DNA from: Pseudomonas sp. BN102
GTDB taxonomy: Bacteria; Pseudomonadota; Gammaproteobacteria; Pseudomonadales; Pseudomonadaceae
Direction: 5' to 3'
NCBI RefSeq assembly: GCF_029871245.1
Contig: NZ_SSON01000077.1
Location: forward strand, 238,204 to 302,203
Length of the DNA stretch: 64,000 bases
Below are positions 35,065-48,637 of the stretch, piece after piece. A program made the position numbers and the translations under genes. The stretch's first letter is position 1; every line of letters begins with the position of its first letter. The notes under the pieces were generated by a model. It was not told where the DNA came from. It did not search any database and saw nothing but the letters and a program-made list of their open reading frames with translations.

Positions 35065-36999
35065 CTATGCCTTGAACTGCCCGAGGCTGGCCTTGAGCTG
35101 ATCGGCCAGGCCAGCGAGCACCCGCCCACTGCTGGCAGTCGCGGCCACCGCTTCGGCCGCCAGGCTGGCCTCGGCATGGATAACATCCACTCGGCCACGT
35201 ACACCATCGGCGCCAGCTGCCTGTTGCTCGGCCGCGCGAGCCGCCGCCTGCACCGCGCCGTGCACCTGCTCCACGGCCTGCTGCACACCTTGCTGCAGGC
35301 GCTCGCTGTCACGCAGCGCCTCCAACCCCTCGACCGCACGCTCCCGGGCCTGGGAAATGGCCGCCACCGCCTCGCGCGCCCCGGTCTGCAGGGCGGTGAT
35401 GTGTTCCTGGATATCGCCGGTGGATTGCTGGGTCTTGCTGGCGAGCGCGCGCACCTCGTCCGCCACCACGGCGAAACCGCGCCCGCTCTCCCCTGCCCTG
35501 GCCGCCTCGATAGCGGCGTTCAGCGCCAGCAGGTTGGTCTGCTCGGCAATGCCATGGATAACCGACAACACCATCTCGATCTGCTCGCTCTGCCGCGCCA
35601 GCCGCTCAATCACCGCGGAACCGTTCTGAACCCGTGCTTCCAGGTTCTCGATCAGGCCACCCACCTTGCGCGCGATGGCCGCATTGTCCTGAGCGGCCTG
35701 GCGGATCTCGCCGACCTGGCGCAAGGTGCTCTGCATCGCATGGCTCTCGGCCTGGGCCTCCGCCACCATGCCGGACAGCGCATTCAGGCTGCCCTCCACT
35801 TCACTGCGCTGGCGTTGCGCCGCCGCCTCGGCCGACTGGCTGCGCTGGGACAACGCCACGATCTCGACCCCGGTGCGCTGCGCCACCTCTCCCGCCTCGC
35901 GGACTATGGGCTGCAACTTGTCGACGAAGCGGTTCACCGCCGCGGCCATCTCACCCACCTCGTCGCGACTGTCCAGCTTGACCCGGCGGGTCAGGTCGCC
36001 CTCACCGGCGGCCAGGTCATCCAGGGCACCGATCAGCAGCCGCAGACGTACCACCACGCGCCGCCCGAGCACCAGGGCCAGCACCAGCAGCATACCCAGG
36101 CCTACCAGCACCAGCCCAAGGCCGATGCGCCAGCGCAACTCTCCCGCTGCCGCCTCCACTGCCTGACGGGTACCGGCGCTCATGTTGCCGGCCGCCTCGC
36201 GCGCCGACTGCAGGCGCGCGGTCAGTGCCGTGCTGCTTTCGCTGGCGGCGCCGGCAAGGCTCTCGCCCACCAGCTCGCCGCCACTGGCGATCAGGGCGGC
36301 GAAGCGCTGGTCCAGCGCCTTCAGCTGCTGCTCCACCGAAGCCGTGGACACCCCCATGCGCACCTTGCCGATCTCCACGCCATTGGGGCTGATGGAGGCG
36401 TCCACCAAGTAGACGGAAGGATCGTCGGCCGCCGCGTTCAGCACCTTGTCCAGCGCCCGCTCCCCCTGCCCCTTGGCCAGCAGGGCCTTGATCTGGGGAT
36501 TTTCGCGATTGAGGTAACGCGTCAGATGCTGACCGGTAGCATCGTCGTAGACCACGAAGAGCACATTGGGATTGCGCTGGGCGCGGCGGGCGAACTCGGA
36601 AAGCGTCGGCACGTCGTTGTCCCACATGGCTCGCGGCGCCACGGCAGCGAGCAACTGGGCCAGGTCGTTGGCCGATTCCCTGAGGTTCTGCTCCAGGGTC
36701 TGACGCAGCTGGCCCTGCTCCTGTTGGAGCCGCTCGCTGAGAGAGGCACCCAGGCGCTCGCGGGTCTTGCCGGAGAGTGCGCTCAGGCTACCGGACACTT
36801 CCTGCCCGGCCAGTTCGAGGTCGCCGGCCAGGCGCTTGGTATCGCTCCCCAGCCTCACACCCAGCTCATCAACCAGGGAATTCACTGTGCTTCGCGTCAG
36901 GGCAACAGCCACCACCACCTGCACCAGCAGGGCCAGCCCCAGGGCGATGAAGACCGGACGCAGCAAACGACTTTGCAACAGGGAGAGGATGGCTGACAC
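35065..36999 (-). CDS. Methyl-accepting chemotaxis protein
   Basis: Transmembrane chemoreceptor of 644 residues. TM1 is about 14-34, a periplasmic sensor of ~255 residues follows, TM2 is about 292-312, then HAMP (about 315-365) and the cytoplasmic signalling domain with the hairpin tip [23 protein letters not shown] near residue 500. The sensor has a long helical start rich in Leu/Gln/Glu, then [21 protein letters not shown], like a cache-type module. The C-terminus ([10 protein letters not shown]) is typical of Pseudomonas receptors without a CheR-docking pentapeptide. Start is GTG with AAGGAG nine bases upstream. Ligand unknown. Confidence 0.9.
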   Translation of the reverse strand: MSAILSLLQSRLLRPVFIALGLALLVQVVVAVALTRSTVNSLVDELGVRLGSDTKRLAGDLELAGQEVSGSLSALSGKTRERLGASLSERLQQEQGQLRQTLEQNLRESANDLAQLLAAVAPRAMWDNDVPTLSEFARRAQRNPNVLFVVYDDATGQHLTRYLNRENPQIKALLAKGQGERALDKVLNAAADDPSVYLVDASISPNGVEIGKVRMGVSTASVEQQLKALDQRFAALIASGGELVGESLAGAASESSTALTARLQSAREAAGNMSAGTRQAVEAAAGELRWRIGLGLVLVGLGMLLVLALVLGRRVVVRLRLLIGALDDLAAGEGDLTRRVKLDSRDEVGEMAAAVNRFVDKLQPIVREAGEVAQRTGVEIVALSQRSQSAEAAAQRQRSEVEGSLNALSGMVAEAQAESHAMQSTLRQVGEIRQAAQDNAAIARKVGGLIENLEARVQNGSAVIERLARQSEQIEMVLSVIHGIAEQTNLLALNAAIEAARAGESGRGFAVVADEVRALASKTQQSTGDIQEHITALQTGAREAVAAISQARERAVEGLEALRDSERLQQGVQQAVEQVHGAVQAAARAAEQQAAGADGVRGRVDVIHAEASLAAEAVAATASSGRVLAGLADQLKASLGQFKA

Positions 37000-37112
37000 G
37001 ACTTGTGGCTCCTTAACGACCGTTACCGCTATAACGGCGACAACACGGATTTATTGAGCACCAGCAAAGTACGTGCCGATCAGCAGCGCGACATTCGCAG
37101 CCACAGAAACGA

Positions 37113-37139
37113 CAAAGGGCCGCACTGGGCGGCCCTTTG
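37113..37139 (-). terminator. purA terminator
   Basis: CAAAGGGCCGC actgg GCGGCCCTTTG, 11-base stem, 15 bases after the purA stop on the minus strand; followed by TCGTTTC. Ends the hisZ-purA transcription unit before the chemoreceptor. Confidence 0.8.
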
Positions 37140-37154
37140 GAGGAGTCAGGAGAC

Positions 37155-39736
<2,582 letters not shown>

Positions 39737-39770
39737 TTCGCCAATCCCCTCTCAGCCGGGCGGCAAGCCA

Positions 39771-39956
39771 TCAGTGAAGCAGATACAGGAGGCCGGTCCC
39801 CAGCAACATGCTGGACAGGCCCATCAGGCGGAGATGGCGGTCCTTGAACTCCGCCAACCCAAGCACCGCGGCGCGCCAACGGCGCGGATAGAGGAAGGGC
39901 AGGATGCCTTCCAGCACCAGCATCAGACAAAAGGCAATGCCGAGTTCCTGCCACAT
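39771..39956 (-). CDS. DUF2065 small membrane protein (YjeT-like)
   Basis: 61 residues with two hydrophobic segments (WQELGIAFCLMLVLEGILPFL and LMGLSSMLLGTGLLYLLH) joined by YPRRWRAAVLGLAEFKD. Family and place between hflC and purA are the same in E. coli (YjeT). Function unknown. The ATG at 39956 is chosen over one 15 codons upstream, which would cross the terminator stem. Confidence 0.82.
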   Translation of the reverse strand: MWQELGIAFCLMLVLEGILPFLYPRRWRAAVLGLAEFKDRHLRLMGLSSMLLGTGLLYLLH

Positions 39957-39971
39957 GATTCCCGCGGACGC

Positions 39972-39994
39972 AAAAAAGCCGGGATTTCCCGGCT
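39972..39994 (-). terminator. Rho-independent terminator after hflC
   Basis: AGCCGGG aaat CCCGGCT followed on the minus strand by TTTTTTG. It lies between hflC and the DUF2065 gene, so DUF2065-hisZ-purA should have a promoter of its own or rely on read-through. Confidence 0.85.
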
Positions 39995-40027
39995 GACCCA
40001 TGATAACACGTTTTCCCTGCCGGTCAC

Positions 40028-40054
40028 CCCGGCGGACGATGAGCGTCCGCCGGG
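40028..40054 (-). terminator. Strong stem after hflC stop
   Basis: CCCGGCGGACG atgag CGTCCGCCGGG, an 11-base perfect stem seven bases after the hflC stop, without U-tract. With the T-rich terminator 33 bases on it forms a tandem end to the operon; it may protect the transcript 3' end. Confidence 0.65.
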
Positions 40055-40061
40055 AGACTGA

Positions 40062-40931
40062 TCAGCGCTTGGCCTTGTCCAGGTAGCGGAAGAACTCGCT
40101 GCCCGGATCCAGGACCATCACGTCACCCTTGTTGGAAAAAGCTTCGCGATAGGCCTGGAGGCTGCGGTGGAAGGCATAGAACTCCTCGTCCTGGCCATAC
40201 GCCTGGGCGTAGATGGAAGCCGCCTTGGCGTCACCATCACCGCGGGTTTCCTCGGCTTCGCGATAGGCCTCGGCCAGCAGTACGCGGCGCTGGCGGTCGG
40301 CGTCGGCACGGATACCTTCGGCCAGCTCAGAGCCCTTGGCGCGGTGCTCGCGAGCTTCACGCTCACGCTCGGTGCTCATCCGCTCGAAGACGCTGCGGTT
40401 GACTTCCTTGGGCAGGTCGATGGCCTTCACCCGCACGTCCACCACCTCGATGCCGAGTTCCTTGCTGGCCATGCGGTTCAACGCCGCCGTGATGTCCGCC
40501 ATCAGCGCGTCGCGCTCGCCGGAGACCACTTCATGGAGGGTCCGCTTGCCGAACTGGTCGCGCAGGCCCGCCTCTAGGCGACGGGACAGACGCTCGTCGG
40601 CAATCTGCTTCATGCCGGAAGTCGCGGTGTAGAAGCGCTCGGCATCAGCCACACGCCACTTGGCGTAGGCGTCCACCATCACCGCTTTCTTTTCCAGGGT
40701 GAGGAAGCGCTGGGTCGGCGAGTCCAGGGTCAGCAGGCGGGCGTCGAACTTGCGCACCTGGTTGACGTACGGAATCTTCATATGCAGGCCGGGCTGAACG
40801 TCGGCTTCGACGATGCGGCCGAACTGCAGTAGGACCGCCTTCTCGGTCTGCGACACGATGTAGAGGCTGCTCCACACGAGCAGCGCCACCACCACGCCGC
40901 CGATCAGGGCAAACAGCGATTTATTGGTCAT
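40062..40931 (-). CDS. hflC: Protease modulator HflC
   Basis: Membrane-anchored SPFH/band-7 protein of 289 residues, one TM near the N-terminus (ALIGGVVVALLVWSSLYIV), the bulk in the periplasm. With HflK it forms the large cage around FtsH and limits its proteolysis. Family motifs: EKAVLLQFGRIVEADVQPGLHMKIPYVNQVRKFDARLLT and TEREREAREHRAKGSELAEGIRADADR. ATG overlaps the hflK stop (TGATG). Confidence 0.96.
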   Translation of the reverse strand: MTNKSLFALIGGVVVALLVWSSLYIVSQTEKAVLLQFGRIVEADVQPGLHMKIPYVNQVRKFDARLLTLDSPTQRFLTLEKKAVMVDAYAKWRVADAERFYTATSGMKQIADERLSRRLEAGLRDQFGKRTLHEVVSGERDALMADITAALNRMASKELGIEVVDVRVKAIDLPKEVNRSVFERMSTEREREAREHRAKGSELAEGIRADADRQRRVLLAEAYREAEETRGDGDAKAASIYAQAYGQDEEFYAFHRSLQAYREAFSNKGDVMVLDPGSEFFRYLDKAKR

Positions 40932-42097
40932 CAGCGACTCTCCCTGGAACGCAGATTGCGCTGCTGCAGATCGGTGGCGACGCGCGAGCCCAGGTCACTG
41001 CCGCTCGCGGAGGCCGATGCGGCCGGAGCCGCCGGGGCGGGGCTGCCGCCACGATTGTCGATCATCTTGTCCAGCGGCAGGTAGAGCAGATTGTTCTGAC
41101 CCTCCTTGCCGGTCACCAGGACCTTGCTGGTATTGCCGAGGACATCCTGCATGGTCTCGAGGTACAGACGCTGGCGAGTGACCTCGGGCGCCTTGTGGTA
41201 CTCGGTAAGCAGCTTGCTGAAGCGGTCGGCCTCACCCTCGGCGCGGGCGATCACTTCATCGCGGTAGCCGTTGGCATCCTCGATGATGCGCTGGGCCTGG
41301 CCGCGAGCCTCGGGCACCACGGCGTTGGCATAGGCCTCGGCCTGGTTCTTGGCGCGCTGTTCGTCTTCGCGGGCACGGATCACGTCGTCGAAGGCTTCCT
41401 GCACTTCACGCGGGGCGGCCGCGCTCTGCACGTTGACCTGGGTGACCGTGATACCGGTGCGGTAGTTGTCGAGGAAACGCTGCAGGCGCTCCTTGATCTC
41501 GCTGGCCATCAGTTCGCGGCCCTCGGTCAGCACCTGATCCATCTCGGTGGAGCCGACCACATGGCGCAGGGCGCTTTCGGTGGCGTGCTGCAGGCTGACC
41601 TCTGGCTCGTCGACGTTCAGCACGAAGTCCTGGAGGTTACTGATCTTGTACTGGACAGTGAGCGGCACTTCGACGATGTTCTCGTCCTCGGTGAGCATCT
41701 GACCCTGCTTGCTATAGGCACGCTCGCGGGTGACGTTCTCCTGGAACTTGCGATCGATCGGCGGGAAGTAGATGTTCAGACCCGGGCCAACAGTCTCGTA
41801 GTATTTGCCGAAGCGCAGCACTACGGCCTGCTCCTGCTCGTCGACCACATAGACGGCGCTGTAAAGCCAGACCACGGCAAGCAGGGCCAGGCCGATGCCG
41901 AGCAGGCCGAAACCGCCCGATCTGCCGCCACCCTCGTCGCCGCCACGTTTCTTGCCGCTACCGAACAAGCCATTCAGGCTGTCCTGCAGCTTGCGGAAGG
42001 CCTCGTCCAGGTCCGGTGGCCCTTTGCGGTCGCCACCACGGCGTCCACCCCAGGGGTCCTGGTTATTCGAGTTGCCACCCGGCTCGTTCCAAGCCAT
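40931..42097 (-). CDS. hflK: Protease modulator HflK
   Basis: Partner of HflC, 388 residues. The N-terminal cytosolic part is Gly/Arg/Asp-rich (NNQDPWGGRRGGDRKGPPDLDEAF), one TM follows at about 65-85, then the SPFH domain (VVLRFGKYYETVGPGLNIYFPP). The C-terminal region is Ala/Ser/Pro-rich. MAWNEPGG is the family start, four codons inside the open frame. First gene after hflX. Confidence 0.96.
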   Translation of the reverse strand: MAWNEPGGNSNNQDPWGGRRGGDRKGPPDLDEAFRKLQDSLNGLFGSGKKRGGDEGGGRSGGFGLLGIGLALLAVVWLYSAVYVVDEQEQAVVLRFGKYYETVGPGLNIYFPPIDRKFQENVTRERAYSKQGQMLTEDENIVEVPLTVQYKISNLQDFVLNVDEPEVSLQHATESALRHVVGSTEMDQVLTEGRELMASEIKERLQRFLDNYRTGITVTQVNVQSAAAPREVQEAFDDVIRAREDEQRAKNQAEAYANAVVPEARGQAQRIIEDANGYRDEVIARAEGEADRFSKLLTEYHKAPEVTRQRLYLETMQDVLGNTSKVLVTGKEGQNNLLYLPLDKMIDNRGGSPAPAAPAASASASGSDLGSRVATDLQQRNLRSRESR

Positions 42098-42193
42098 AGC
42101 GCTCTCCATACTGATAAAGCAAAGACGCGCCCACGGCGCGCCCGCCCATGCTACCCAAGCCCGCGGCCCGCGGCAAAATCACCTACACGGGCT

Positions 42194-43495
42194 TTATTGC
42201 AAAGTGTGTTGCTCGAGGAACTCGCTCGGCTGCCAGCCTTCGCGGCTGACCAGTCGATTCAGCTCGACGCGCGGCAAGCGCACCGCCAGCAGGATATCGC
42301 CGGCCTCGTCGTGTTCTTCTGTCTGGACCGCACCCAGGGCGAAGAACTGGGCTCGCAACCGGCCGAAACGCTGCGGCAGACGCAGGGTGCCGACGAACAG
42401 GTCCTCGCCCAGCAACTCGGCGACGGCCTGCTCCAGCAGTTCGAGGCCGCTGCCATCGCGCGCCGAGAGCCAGACCCGTTCGGGCTTGCCCTCTTCGTCA
42501 CGCTGAATATGCGGCTCGACGTTTTCCAGGAGGTCCACCTTGTTGTAGACCTCCAGCATCGGCAGCCCCTCGGCGCCGATTTCGCCCAGCACCGCCAGCA
42601 CTTGTTCGATCTGTGCCATGCGTTCGGGCTCATGGGCGTCGATCACATGCAGCAGAAGGTCGGCGTTGGCGGACTCTTCTAGGGTAGCCCGGAAGGCCTC
42701 AACCAGCTTGTGCGGCAGGTGGCGAATGAAGCCCACGGTATCGGCCAGCACGATCGGTCCCAGGTCATCCAGCTCAAGCCGGCGCAGGGTGGGGTCGAGG
42801 GTGGCGAACAACTGGTCGGCGGCGTAGACCTCGGAAGCAGTCAGCGAATTGAACAAGGTGGATTTGCCGGCGTTGGTGTAGCCCACCAGGGAGACTGCCG
42901 GGATATCCGCGCGCTTGCGCCCGCGGCGTGCCTGCTCGCGCTGGCTGCGGACCTTCTCCAGGCGCTGCTTGATCTGGCGAATGCGCACCCGCAGCAGGCG
43001 GCGGTCCGTTTCCAACTGGGTTTCACCCGGGCCACGCAGGCCGATACCGCCTTTCTGGCGCTCAAGGTGGGTCCAGCCACGCACCAGCCGCGTGCTCATG
43101 TGATTGAGCTGGGCCAGTTCGACCTGCAGCTTGCCCTCATGAGTACGGGCGCGCTGGGCGAAGATGTCGAGAATCAGACCGGTACGGTCGAGCACCCGGC
43201 ACTCGAAGGCGCGCTCGAGGTTGCGCTCCTGGCTGGGCGTGAGGATGTGATTGAAGATGACCAACTCGGCCTTCTCGGCCTTGACCAAGTCGTGCAACTC
43301 GTCGACCTTGCCGCTGCCGATCAGGAACTTGGCCGTTGGCTGGTGACGGGAAACGGAGACGAATGCCACCGTGTCCGCACCGGCCGAACGTGCAAGTTCC
43401 AAGAACTCCTGCGGATCTTCGCGCGCCTCGGGATCTTGGCCCTCCAAATGAACCAGGATGGCCCGTTCACCACCACCAGGGCGTTCGAAAAACAA
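42194..43495 (-). CDS. hflX: Ribosome-associated GTPase HflX
   Basis: 433 residues. The N-terminal HflX-specific domain contains LNHMSTRLVRGWTHLERQKGGIGLRGPGETQLE, the diagnostic motif. The GTPase domain has VGYTNAGKSTLFN (G1), DTVGFIRHLPHKL (G3) and NKVDLL (G4). It rescues stalled ribosomes under heat stress in E. coli. The start appears to be TTG (TTG TTT TTC GAA), 12 bases after the hfq stop, with TAGGAG seven bases upstream; the family begins MFFERxGGGE, so the TTG is well supported. Confidence 0.95.
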   Translation of the reverse strand: MFFERPGGGERAILVHLEGQDPEAREDPQEFLELARSAGADTVAFVSVSRHQPTAKFLIGSGKVDELHDLVKAEKAELVIFNHILTPSQERNLERAFECRVLDRTGLILDIFAQRARTHEGKLQVELAQLNHMSTRLVRGWTHLERQKGGIGLRGPGETQLETDRRLLRVRIRQIKQRLEKVRSQREQARRGRKRADIPAVSLVGYTNAGKSTLFNSLTASEVYAADQLFATLDPTLRRLELDDLGPIVLADTVGFIRHLPHKLVEAFRATLEESANADLLLHVIDAHEPERMAQIEQVLAVLGEIGAEGLPMLEVYNKVDLLENVEPHIQRDEEGKPERVWLSARDGSGLELLEQAVAELLGEDLFVGTLRLPQRFGRLRAQFFALGAVQTEEHDEAGDILLAVRLPRVELNRLVSREGWQPSEFLEQHTLQ

Positions 43496-43507
43496 TGCAG
43501 TCTCCTA

Positions 43508-43792
<285 letters not shown>

Positions 43793-43864
43793 TTAGTTTT
43801 CAAATGAAGAAAGAAGACTGGTACTCCGCCCTACCCCCAAGGATAGACGGTAACCGGCTCGGTC

Positions 43865-44845
43865 TCAGCTCAATATGGAGACCGACTTCAGGTATTTCAA
43901 GGTACGCGGCAGATTGTCGCAAGCCAGGCTATCCAACCAGTACAGGTCGGACCAACTGCGTAACCAGGTGAACTGCCTTTTGGCGAGTTGGCGGGTAGCG
44001 ATGATACCCCGCTCTTCCATCTCGGCCCGGGTCAGCCCGCCATCCAGGTAATCCCACACCTGGCGGTAACCGACCGCCCTTATAGACGGCAGTCCTGCAT
44101 GCAAGTCACTTCTGCTGCGCAGCGCTTCGACCTCCAGGATGAAGCCCTGTTCCAGCATCAGGCGAAAACGTTGCGCAATTCTTTCGTGCAACACCTGCCG
44201 CTGCGCCGGTGCAATGGCCAGATGCGCGACAGTATAAGGCAAATGCGCCTTACCTGGCGCGTTCCCGGCCAGATTTTGCGCGGCTTGGCGCTGCCGATGG
44301 GCGGTCATGGTCAGCCCACTGACCCGATAGACTTCCAGCGCCCGGGTCAGGCGCTGCGGATCGTTGGGATGGATGCGCGCAGCGGATTCCGGGTCCACCG
44401 CCGCCAGCTCCCGGTGGAGGGTGTCCCAGCCCTCGCGCGCGGCGCGGGCTTCCAGCTCGGCACGCACCTCGGAATCGGCGCTGGGCATGTCCGCCAGACC
44501 TTCCAGCAACGCCTTGTAATAAAGCATGGTTCCGCCCACCAACAGGGGAATCCGCCCTTTGGCGGTGATCTCTGCCATGGCGGCCAGGGCGTCCGCGCGG
44601 AATTCGGCGGCCGAGTAGCTCTCGGCCGGGTCGCGGATATCGATCAGGCGATGGGGAAACTCGGCCAGGGTGGCCTTGTCCGGCTTGGCGGTGCCTATGT
44701 CCATGCCGCGATAGATCAGCGCAGAATCCACGCTGATCAGCTCGCAAGGCAGGGTTCGCGCCAGCTCCAGGGCCAGGTCAGTCTTGCCGGCAGCCGTGGG
44801 ACCCATGAGGAAGATTGCCGGCGGCAGCCGCTCAGTCATGCTCAA
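43865..44845 (-). CDS. miaA: tRNA dimethylallyltransferase
   Basis: 326 residues. Transfers an isoprenyl group to A37 of tRNAs that read UNN codons. P-loop GPTAAGKT at 15-22, [16 protein letters not shown] and the catalytic region [16 protein letters not shown] are present; [13 protein letters not shown] near the C-terminus binds the anticodon stem. 102 bases before hfq, so an hfq promoter may lie inside miaA or in the gap. ATG overlaps the mutL stop by four bases. Confidence 0.97.
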   Translation of the reverse strand: MSMTERLPPAIFLMGPTAAGKTDLALELARTLPCELISVDSALIYRGMDIGTAKPDKATLAEFPHRLIDIRDPAESYSAAEFRADALAAMAEITAKGRIPLLVGGTMLYYKALLEGLADMPSADSEVRAELEARAAREGWDTLHRELAAVDPESAARIHPNDPQRLTRALEVYRVSGLTMTAHRQRQAAQNLAGNAPGKAHLPYTVAHLAIAPAQRQVLHERIAQRFRLMLEQGFILEVEALRSRSDLHAGLPSIRAVGYRQVWDYLDGGLTRAEMEERGIIATRQLAKRQFTWLRSWSDLYWLDSLACDNLPRTLKYLKSVSILS

Positions 44846-46728
44846 CGACCGCGCAGGAACAGCTTGTCCAGGTCATCCATACCCAGCTGCGTCCAGGTCG
44901 GACGCCCATGGTTGCACTGGCCACTGCGTTCAGTGTGTTCCATATCGCGCAGCAGCGCGTTCATCTCCGGCTGTGTCAGCCGGCGGTTGGCGCGTACCGC
45001 GCCGTGGCAGGCCATGGTGCCGAGCAACTCGTTCAGGTGGGCCTGGATGCGATCGCTAGTGCCGTATTCCAGCAGATCAGAGAGCACATCGCGCACCAGT
45101 TGCGCAGCCTCGGCCTGCTTCAGCAGGGCCGGGATCTGGCGGATCGCCAGGGTTTCCGGCCCCAGGCGCTGCAACTCGAAGCCCAGGCGGCGGAACCATT
45201 CGCCATGTTCTTCGGCGCAGTCGGCCTCGCGCTGGCTGACGGCGATGGACTCCGGCACCAGCAGCGGCTGGCCCTTGAGCCCCTCGCTGGCCATGGCCAG
45301 CTTCAGGCGTTCGTAGGTGATGCGTTCGTGGGCGGCGTGCATGTCCACCAGCACCAGCCCCTGGGCGTTCTCGGCGAGGATATAGATGCCCTTGAGCTGG
45401 GCCAGCGCATAGCCCAACGGCGGCACATCGCCCTGGGACTCGGGCAAGGCCACGGGCGCAGCGGTGGCGGGCAGCGCGGCAAAGAACTCGCGGTAGGCGC
45501 CCTGGGCTTCGGCGATCGGCACGCCCGGACCCGGTTGCGGACGTGGCGCCTGGTAACCACCGCCGGAAGATGGGCGCCAGACGGCCTCGGCCGCTGGTTG
45601 CTCCAGCATATTGGCGGCAAGGCTCATCTCGGCCTGGGGGCCGAACTCGCCGGCAGCGAGGCCCGTCGGGCGCACCACGGCATCGGTCGAGGCCGGCGCG
45701 GCCAACTGGTCCTCCGGACGCACCTCACCCAGGGCTCGATGCAGGGTGCCATAGAGGAAATCGTGGACCATGCGGCTGTCGCGGAAGCGTACTTCGTGCT
45801 TGGTCGGATGCACGTTGACGTCGACCACCGCCGGGTCGACCTCGAAGAACAGCACGAAGGTAGGATGCCGGCCGTTGTAGAGCACGTCCCGATAGGCCTG
45901 GCGCACGGCGTGGGCGACCAGCTTGTCGCGCACCATGCGGCCATTCACATAGAAGTACTGTAGGTCCGCCTGGCTGCGAGAGAAGGTTGGCAGACCGACC
46001 CAGCCCCAGAGGTGCAGGCCATTGCGCTCCACTTCGATGGGCAGCGCCTGTTCCAGGAAGGCCGGGCCGCAGACGGTCGCGACGCGGCGGGCACGGGAAA
46101 TGGCATCGCGCGCTTCATTCAGCGCGAAGATGGTCTTGCCGTTGTGACGCAGGTGGAAGGCCACGTCGAAGCGGGCCAGGGCCAGGCGCTTGATGACTTC
46201 CTGCAGGTGGTCGAACTCGGTCTTTTCCGCGCGCAGGAACTTGCGCCGCGCCGGGGTATTGAAGAACAGGTCGCGCACTTCCACCGAAGTGCCCACGGGA
46301 TGGGCGGCGGGTTGCACCCGGGCCTCCATGTCGCGACCTTCAGTCTCCACCTGCCAGGCCTGCTCGGCGTCGACGGTGCGCGAGGTCATGGTCAGGCGCG
46401 CCACCGAGCTGATGGAGGCCAGCGCCTCACCCCGGAAGCCCAGGCTCATCACCCGCTCCAGGTCCTCTAGGTCGCGGATCTTGCTAGTGGCGTGGCGGGC
46501 CAGCGCCAGCGGCAGGTCGTCCGCCGGGATGCCACCGCCGTCGTCGCGCACTCGCAGCAGCTTGATGCCGCCCTGTTCCACCTCGACGTCAATGCGCCGG
46601 GCGCCGGCGTCCAGGCTGTTCTCCAGCAGTTCCTTGATGACCGAGGCGGGGCGCTCGACCACTTCACCAGCGGCGATCTGGTTCGCCAGCCGCGGGCTCA
46701 GCAGCTGGATGCGCGGCAACTCGCTCAT
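44842..46728 (-). CDS. mutL: DNA mismatch repair protein MutL
   Basis: 628 residues: GHKL ATPase at the N-terminus ([42 protein letters not shown]) and a C-terminal dimerisation domain. The nuclease motif DQHA(X)2E(X)4E is seen as [12 protein letters not shown], with Met for Gln, and [12 protein letters not shown] and CNHGRPTW complete the metal site. So this MutL should nick DNA, unlike E. coli MutL, consistent with Pseudomonas lacking MutH. A Pro/Gly/Ala linker joins the halves (about 340-430). Confidence 0.96.
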   Translation of the reverse strand: MSELPRIQLLSPRLANQIAAGEVVERPASVIKELLENSLDAGARRIDVEVEQGGIKLLRVRDDGGGIPADDLPLALARHATSKIRDLEDLERVMSLGFRGEALASISSVARLTMTSRTVDAEQAWQVETEGRDMEARVQPAAHPVGTSVEVRDLFFNTPARRKFLRAEKTEFDHLQEVIKRLALARFDVAFHLRHNGKTIFALNEARDAISRARRVATVCGPAFLEQALPIEVERNGLHLWGWVGLPTFSRSQADLQYFYVNGRMVRDKLVAHAVRQAYRDVLYNGRHPTFVLFFEVDPAVVDVNVHPTKHEVRFRDSRMVHDFLYGTLHRALGEVRPEDQLAAPASTDAVVRPTGLAAGEFGPQAEMSLAANMLEQPAAEAVWRPSSGGGYQAPRPQPGPGVPIAEAQGAYREFFAALPATAAPVALPESQGDVPPLGYALAQLKGIYILAENAQGLVLVDMHAAHERITYERLKLAMASEGLKGQPLLVPESIAVSQREADCAEEHGEWFRRLGFELQRLGPETLAIRQIPALLKQAEAAQLVRDVLSDLLEYGTSDRIQAHLNELLGTMACHGAVRANRRLTQPEMNALLRDMEHTERSGQCNHGRPTWTQLGMDDLDKLFLRGR

Positions 46729-48173
46729 GGCTGGGCCGCCAGGGTCGCGGCGGGGATATTCAGGGTCTGGCCGACCTTGATGTTGTCGTCCTTCAGCGAG
46801 TTGGCGCTGCGCAGGGCGGCCATGCTCACCTCGTAACGCTGAGCGATCAGCGCCAGGCTCTCGCCGGAAGTCACCACATGCTCGCGCGGGCCGATGGCGA
46901 TCTTGCCCTGGTCACGCAGCCAGGCGATGTAGGTGCCGGGCGGCGGGTTCTGCTGGAAGAACTGCTTGATACCGGTCTGGATCGAGCGCGCCAGCGCCTG
47001 CTGGTGGCTGGGCGACGCCAGTTTCTGGGATTCGTTATGGTTGGAGATGAAGCCGGTTTCCACCAGGATCGACGGGATGTCCGGCGACTTCAACACCATG
47101 AAGCCGGCCTGCTCCACCCGACGCTTGTGCAGCGGGGTGACGCGGCTGACGTTGCTCAGCACCTTCTGCCCGACGTTCAGGCTGGAGGACAGGGTCGCGG
47201 TCATCGACAGGTCCAGCAGCACGCCGGCGAGCATGCGGTCCTTGTCGTCCAGGCTGACGCTGCCGACGCCGCCGATCAGGTCGGAGCGGTTCTCGTTGTC
47301 GGCCAGCCAACGCGCCGTTTCCGAGGTGGCGCCACGGTCGGACAGGGCGAACACCGAAGCACCGAAGGCGCTGCGGCTGGGCGCGGCATCGGCATGGATG
47401 GAAACGAAGAGGTCGGCGCCCTTCTTGCGCGCGATCTCGGTGCGCTTGCGCAGCGGGATGAAGTAGTCGCCGGTACGCACCAGCTCACCGCGGAAGCCCT
47501 TCTCCCGGCTGATCTGGCGCTGCAGTTCCTTGGCAATCGCCAGGGTCACGTTCTTCTCATGCTGCCCCTTCGGCCCGAGGGCACCGGGGTCCTCGCCGCC
47601 ATGGCCGGCGTCGATGGCGACCACGATGTCGCGCTTGCCGCCCGGTACTGGCGGCAGCTTGCTGGGCGCAGGCTGGGTCGGGGTCACGGGAGCCTGGGGC
47701 GTGCTGGGCGCGGTGGCTACCTGGGGTGCGCTGGCCTCCTTGGCAGCCGCTTCCTGGTCGAACAGGTCCACTACCAGACGGTTGCCATACTGCTGGTTGG
47801 GCGCCAGGGCGAAGCTCTTGGGCGTCACGGCGGCGGAAACGTCTATCACCACCCGCAGGTCGGTGGGTGTGCGCTGGGCGGAGCGCACGCTGGTGATTGG
47901 CGTATTGCTGAGGGACAGCTGCTCCAGCTTGGTCGAGAGCTGAGCGCCATTGATATCGATGACGATGCGGTTGGGTGCCGTCAGCGTGAACACGGAGTGC
48001 TGGACCGGACCGGACAGGTCGAAAACCAGGCGCGTATTGTCCGGCGCGCGCCAGAGCCGCACCCCGCGAACCTCCGCAGCAGCCAGGACATCAGCGGCGA
48101 ACGCCGCGAGCAGAACCCCAATCCCGGCAAACAGTGCGCGCGAGCGCATACCCCACCCCATCTTTGTTTTCAT
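46725..48173 (-). CDS. amiB: N-acetylmuramoyl-L-alanine amidase AmiB
   Basis: Periplasmic cell-wall hydrolase that splits septal peptidoglycan at division. 482 residues: signal peptide (to about residue 32, ending VLAA), AMIN domain (about 35-140, septal targeting), Pro/Thr/Ala linker, zinc-dependent amidase_3 domain (about 175-415, with [15 protein letters not shown] and [11 protein letters not shown]) and a C-terminal LysM domain (about 425-470). ATG at 48173 overlaps the tsaE stop (ATGA); inner ATG codons could also start the signal peptide. Confidence 0.95.
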   Translation of the reverse strand: MKTKMGWGMRSRALFAGIGVLLAAFAADVLAAAEVRGVRLWRAPDNTRLVFDLSGPVQHSVFTLTAPNRIVIDINGAQLSTKLEQLSLSNTPITSVRSAQRTPTDLRVVIDVSAAVTPKSFALAPNQQYGNRLVVDLFDQEAAAKEASAPQVATAPSTPQAPVTPTQPAPSKLPPVPGGKRDIVVAIDAGHGGEDPGALGPKGQHEKNVTLAIAKELQRQISREKGFRGELVRTGDYFIPLRKRTEIARKKGADLFVSIHADAAPSRSAFGASVFALSDRGATSETARWLADNENRSDLIGGVGSVSLDDKDRMLAGVLLDLSMTATLSSSLNVGQKVLSNVSRVTPLHKRRVEQAGFMVLKSPDIPSILVETGFISNHNESQKLASPSHQQALARSIQTGIKQFFQQNPPPGTYIAWLRDQGKIAIGPREHVVTSGESLALIAQRYEVSMAALRSANSLKDDNIKVGQTLNIPAATLAAQP

Positions 48174-48637
48174 GCTCCCAAGGCCAGGGCGGCACACCAT
48201 GCTTCGCCGCGCTCGGTGTGTGGCGACAACCGCAGCGAACGGCCGCCCGCTTGCGGCGTAATGTTAATGTCCAGGTCGGCCTTTGGCAAAATGCCTGCGC
48301 CCCGCTGGGGCCACTCGATCAGGCACAGCGCGTCGCCTTCGAAGTAGTCGCGGATACCCAGAAATTCCAATTCCTCGGGGTCGGCGAGGCGGTACAGATC
48401 GAAATGGAAGGCGTGCTTGTCACCAATTTCGTAGGGTTCGACCAGGGTGAAGGTGGGGCTCTTCACCGACCCGGCATGGCCCAGGCCACGCAGGATACCG
48501 CGAGACAGTGTGGTTTTCCCCGCGCCCAGATCGCCATGCAGGTAGAGGACGCCGCGTCCTCCGGTCAGGGTGGCCAGGCGGGCGCCGAGGGCCAGCATGG
48601 CCTCCTCGCCTTCGGCATGCAGGATCACTTCAGGCAA
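48170..48637 (-). CDS. tsaE: tRNA threonylcarbamoyladenosine synthesis ATPase TsaE
   Basis: 155 residues. P-loop GDLGAGKTT at 35-43; [17 protein letters not shown] and EWPQRG are family motifs. It drives the TsaBDE complex that makes t6A37 on ANN-decoding tRNAs. Overlaps the nnr 3' end by 13 bases, so translation is coupled. Confidence 0.96.
   Translation of the reverse strand: MPEVILHAEGEEAMLALGARLATLTGGRGVLYLHGDLGAGKTTLSRGILRGLGHAGSVKSPTFTLVEPYEIGDKHAFHFDLYRLADPEELEFLGIRDYFEGDALCLIEWPQRGAGILPKADLDINITPQAGGRSLRLSPHTERGEAWCAALALGA

Noticed and set aside
37000-37070. Sigma-28 promoter for the chemoreceptor (TAAA...GCCGTTAT on the minus strand)
   Set aside because: The -10 matches only six of eight bases and the spacer is 11 instead of 15.
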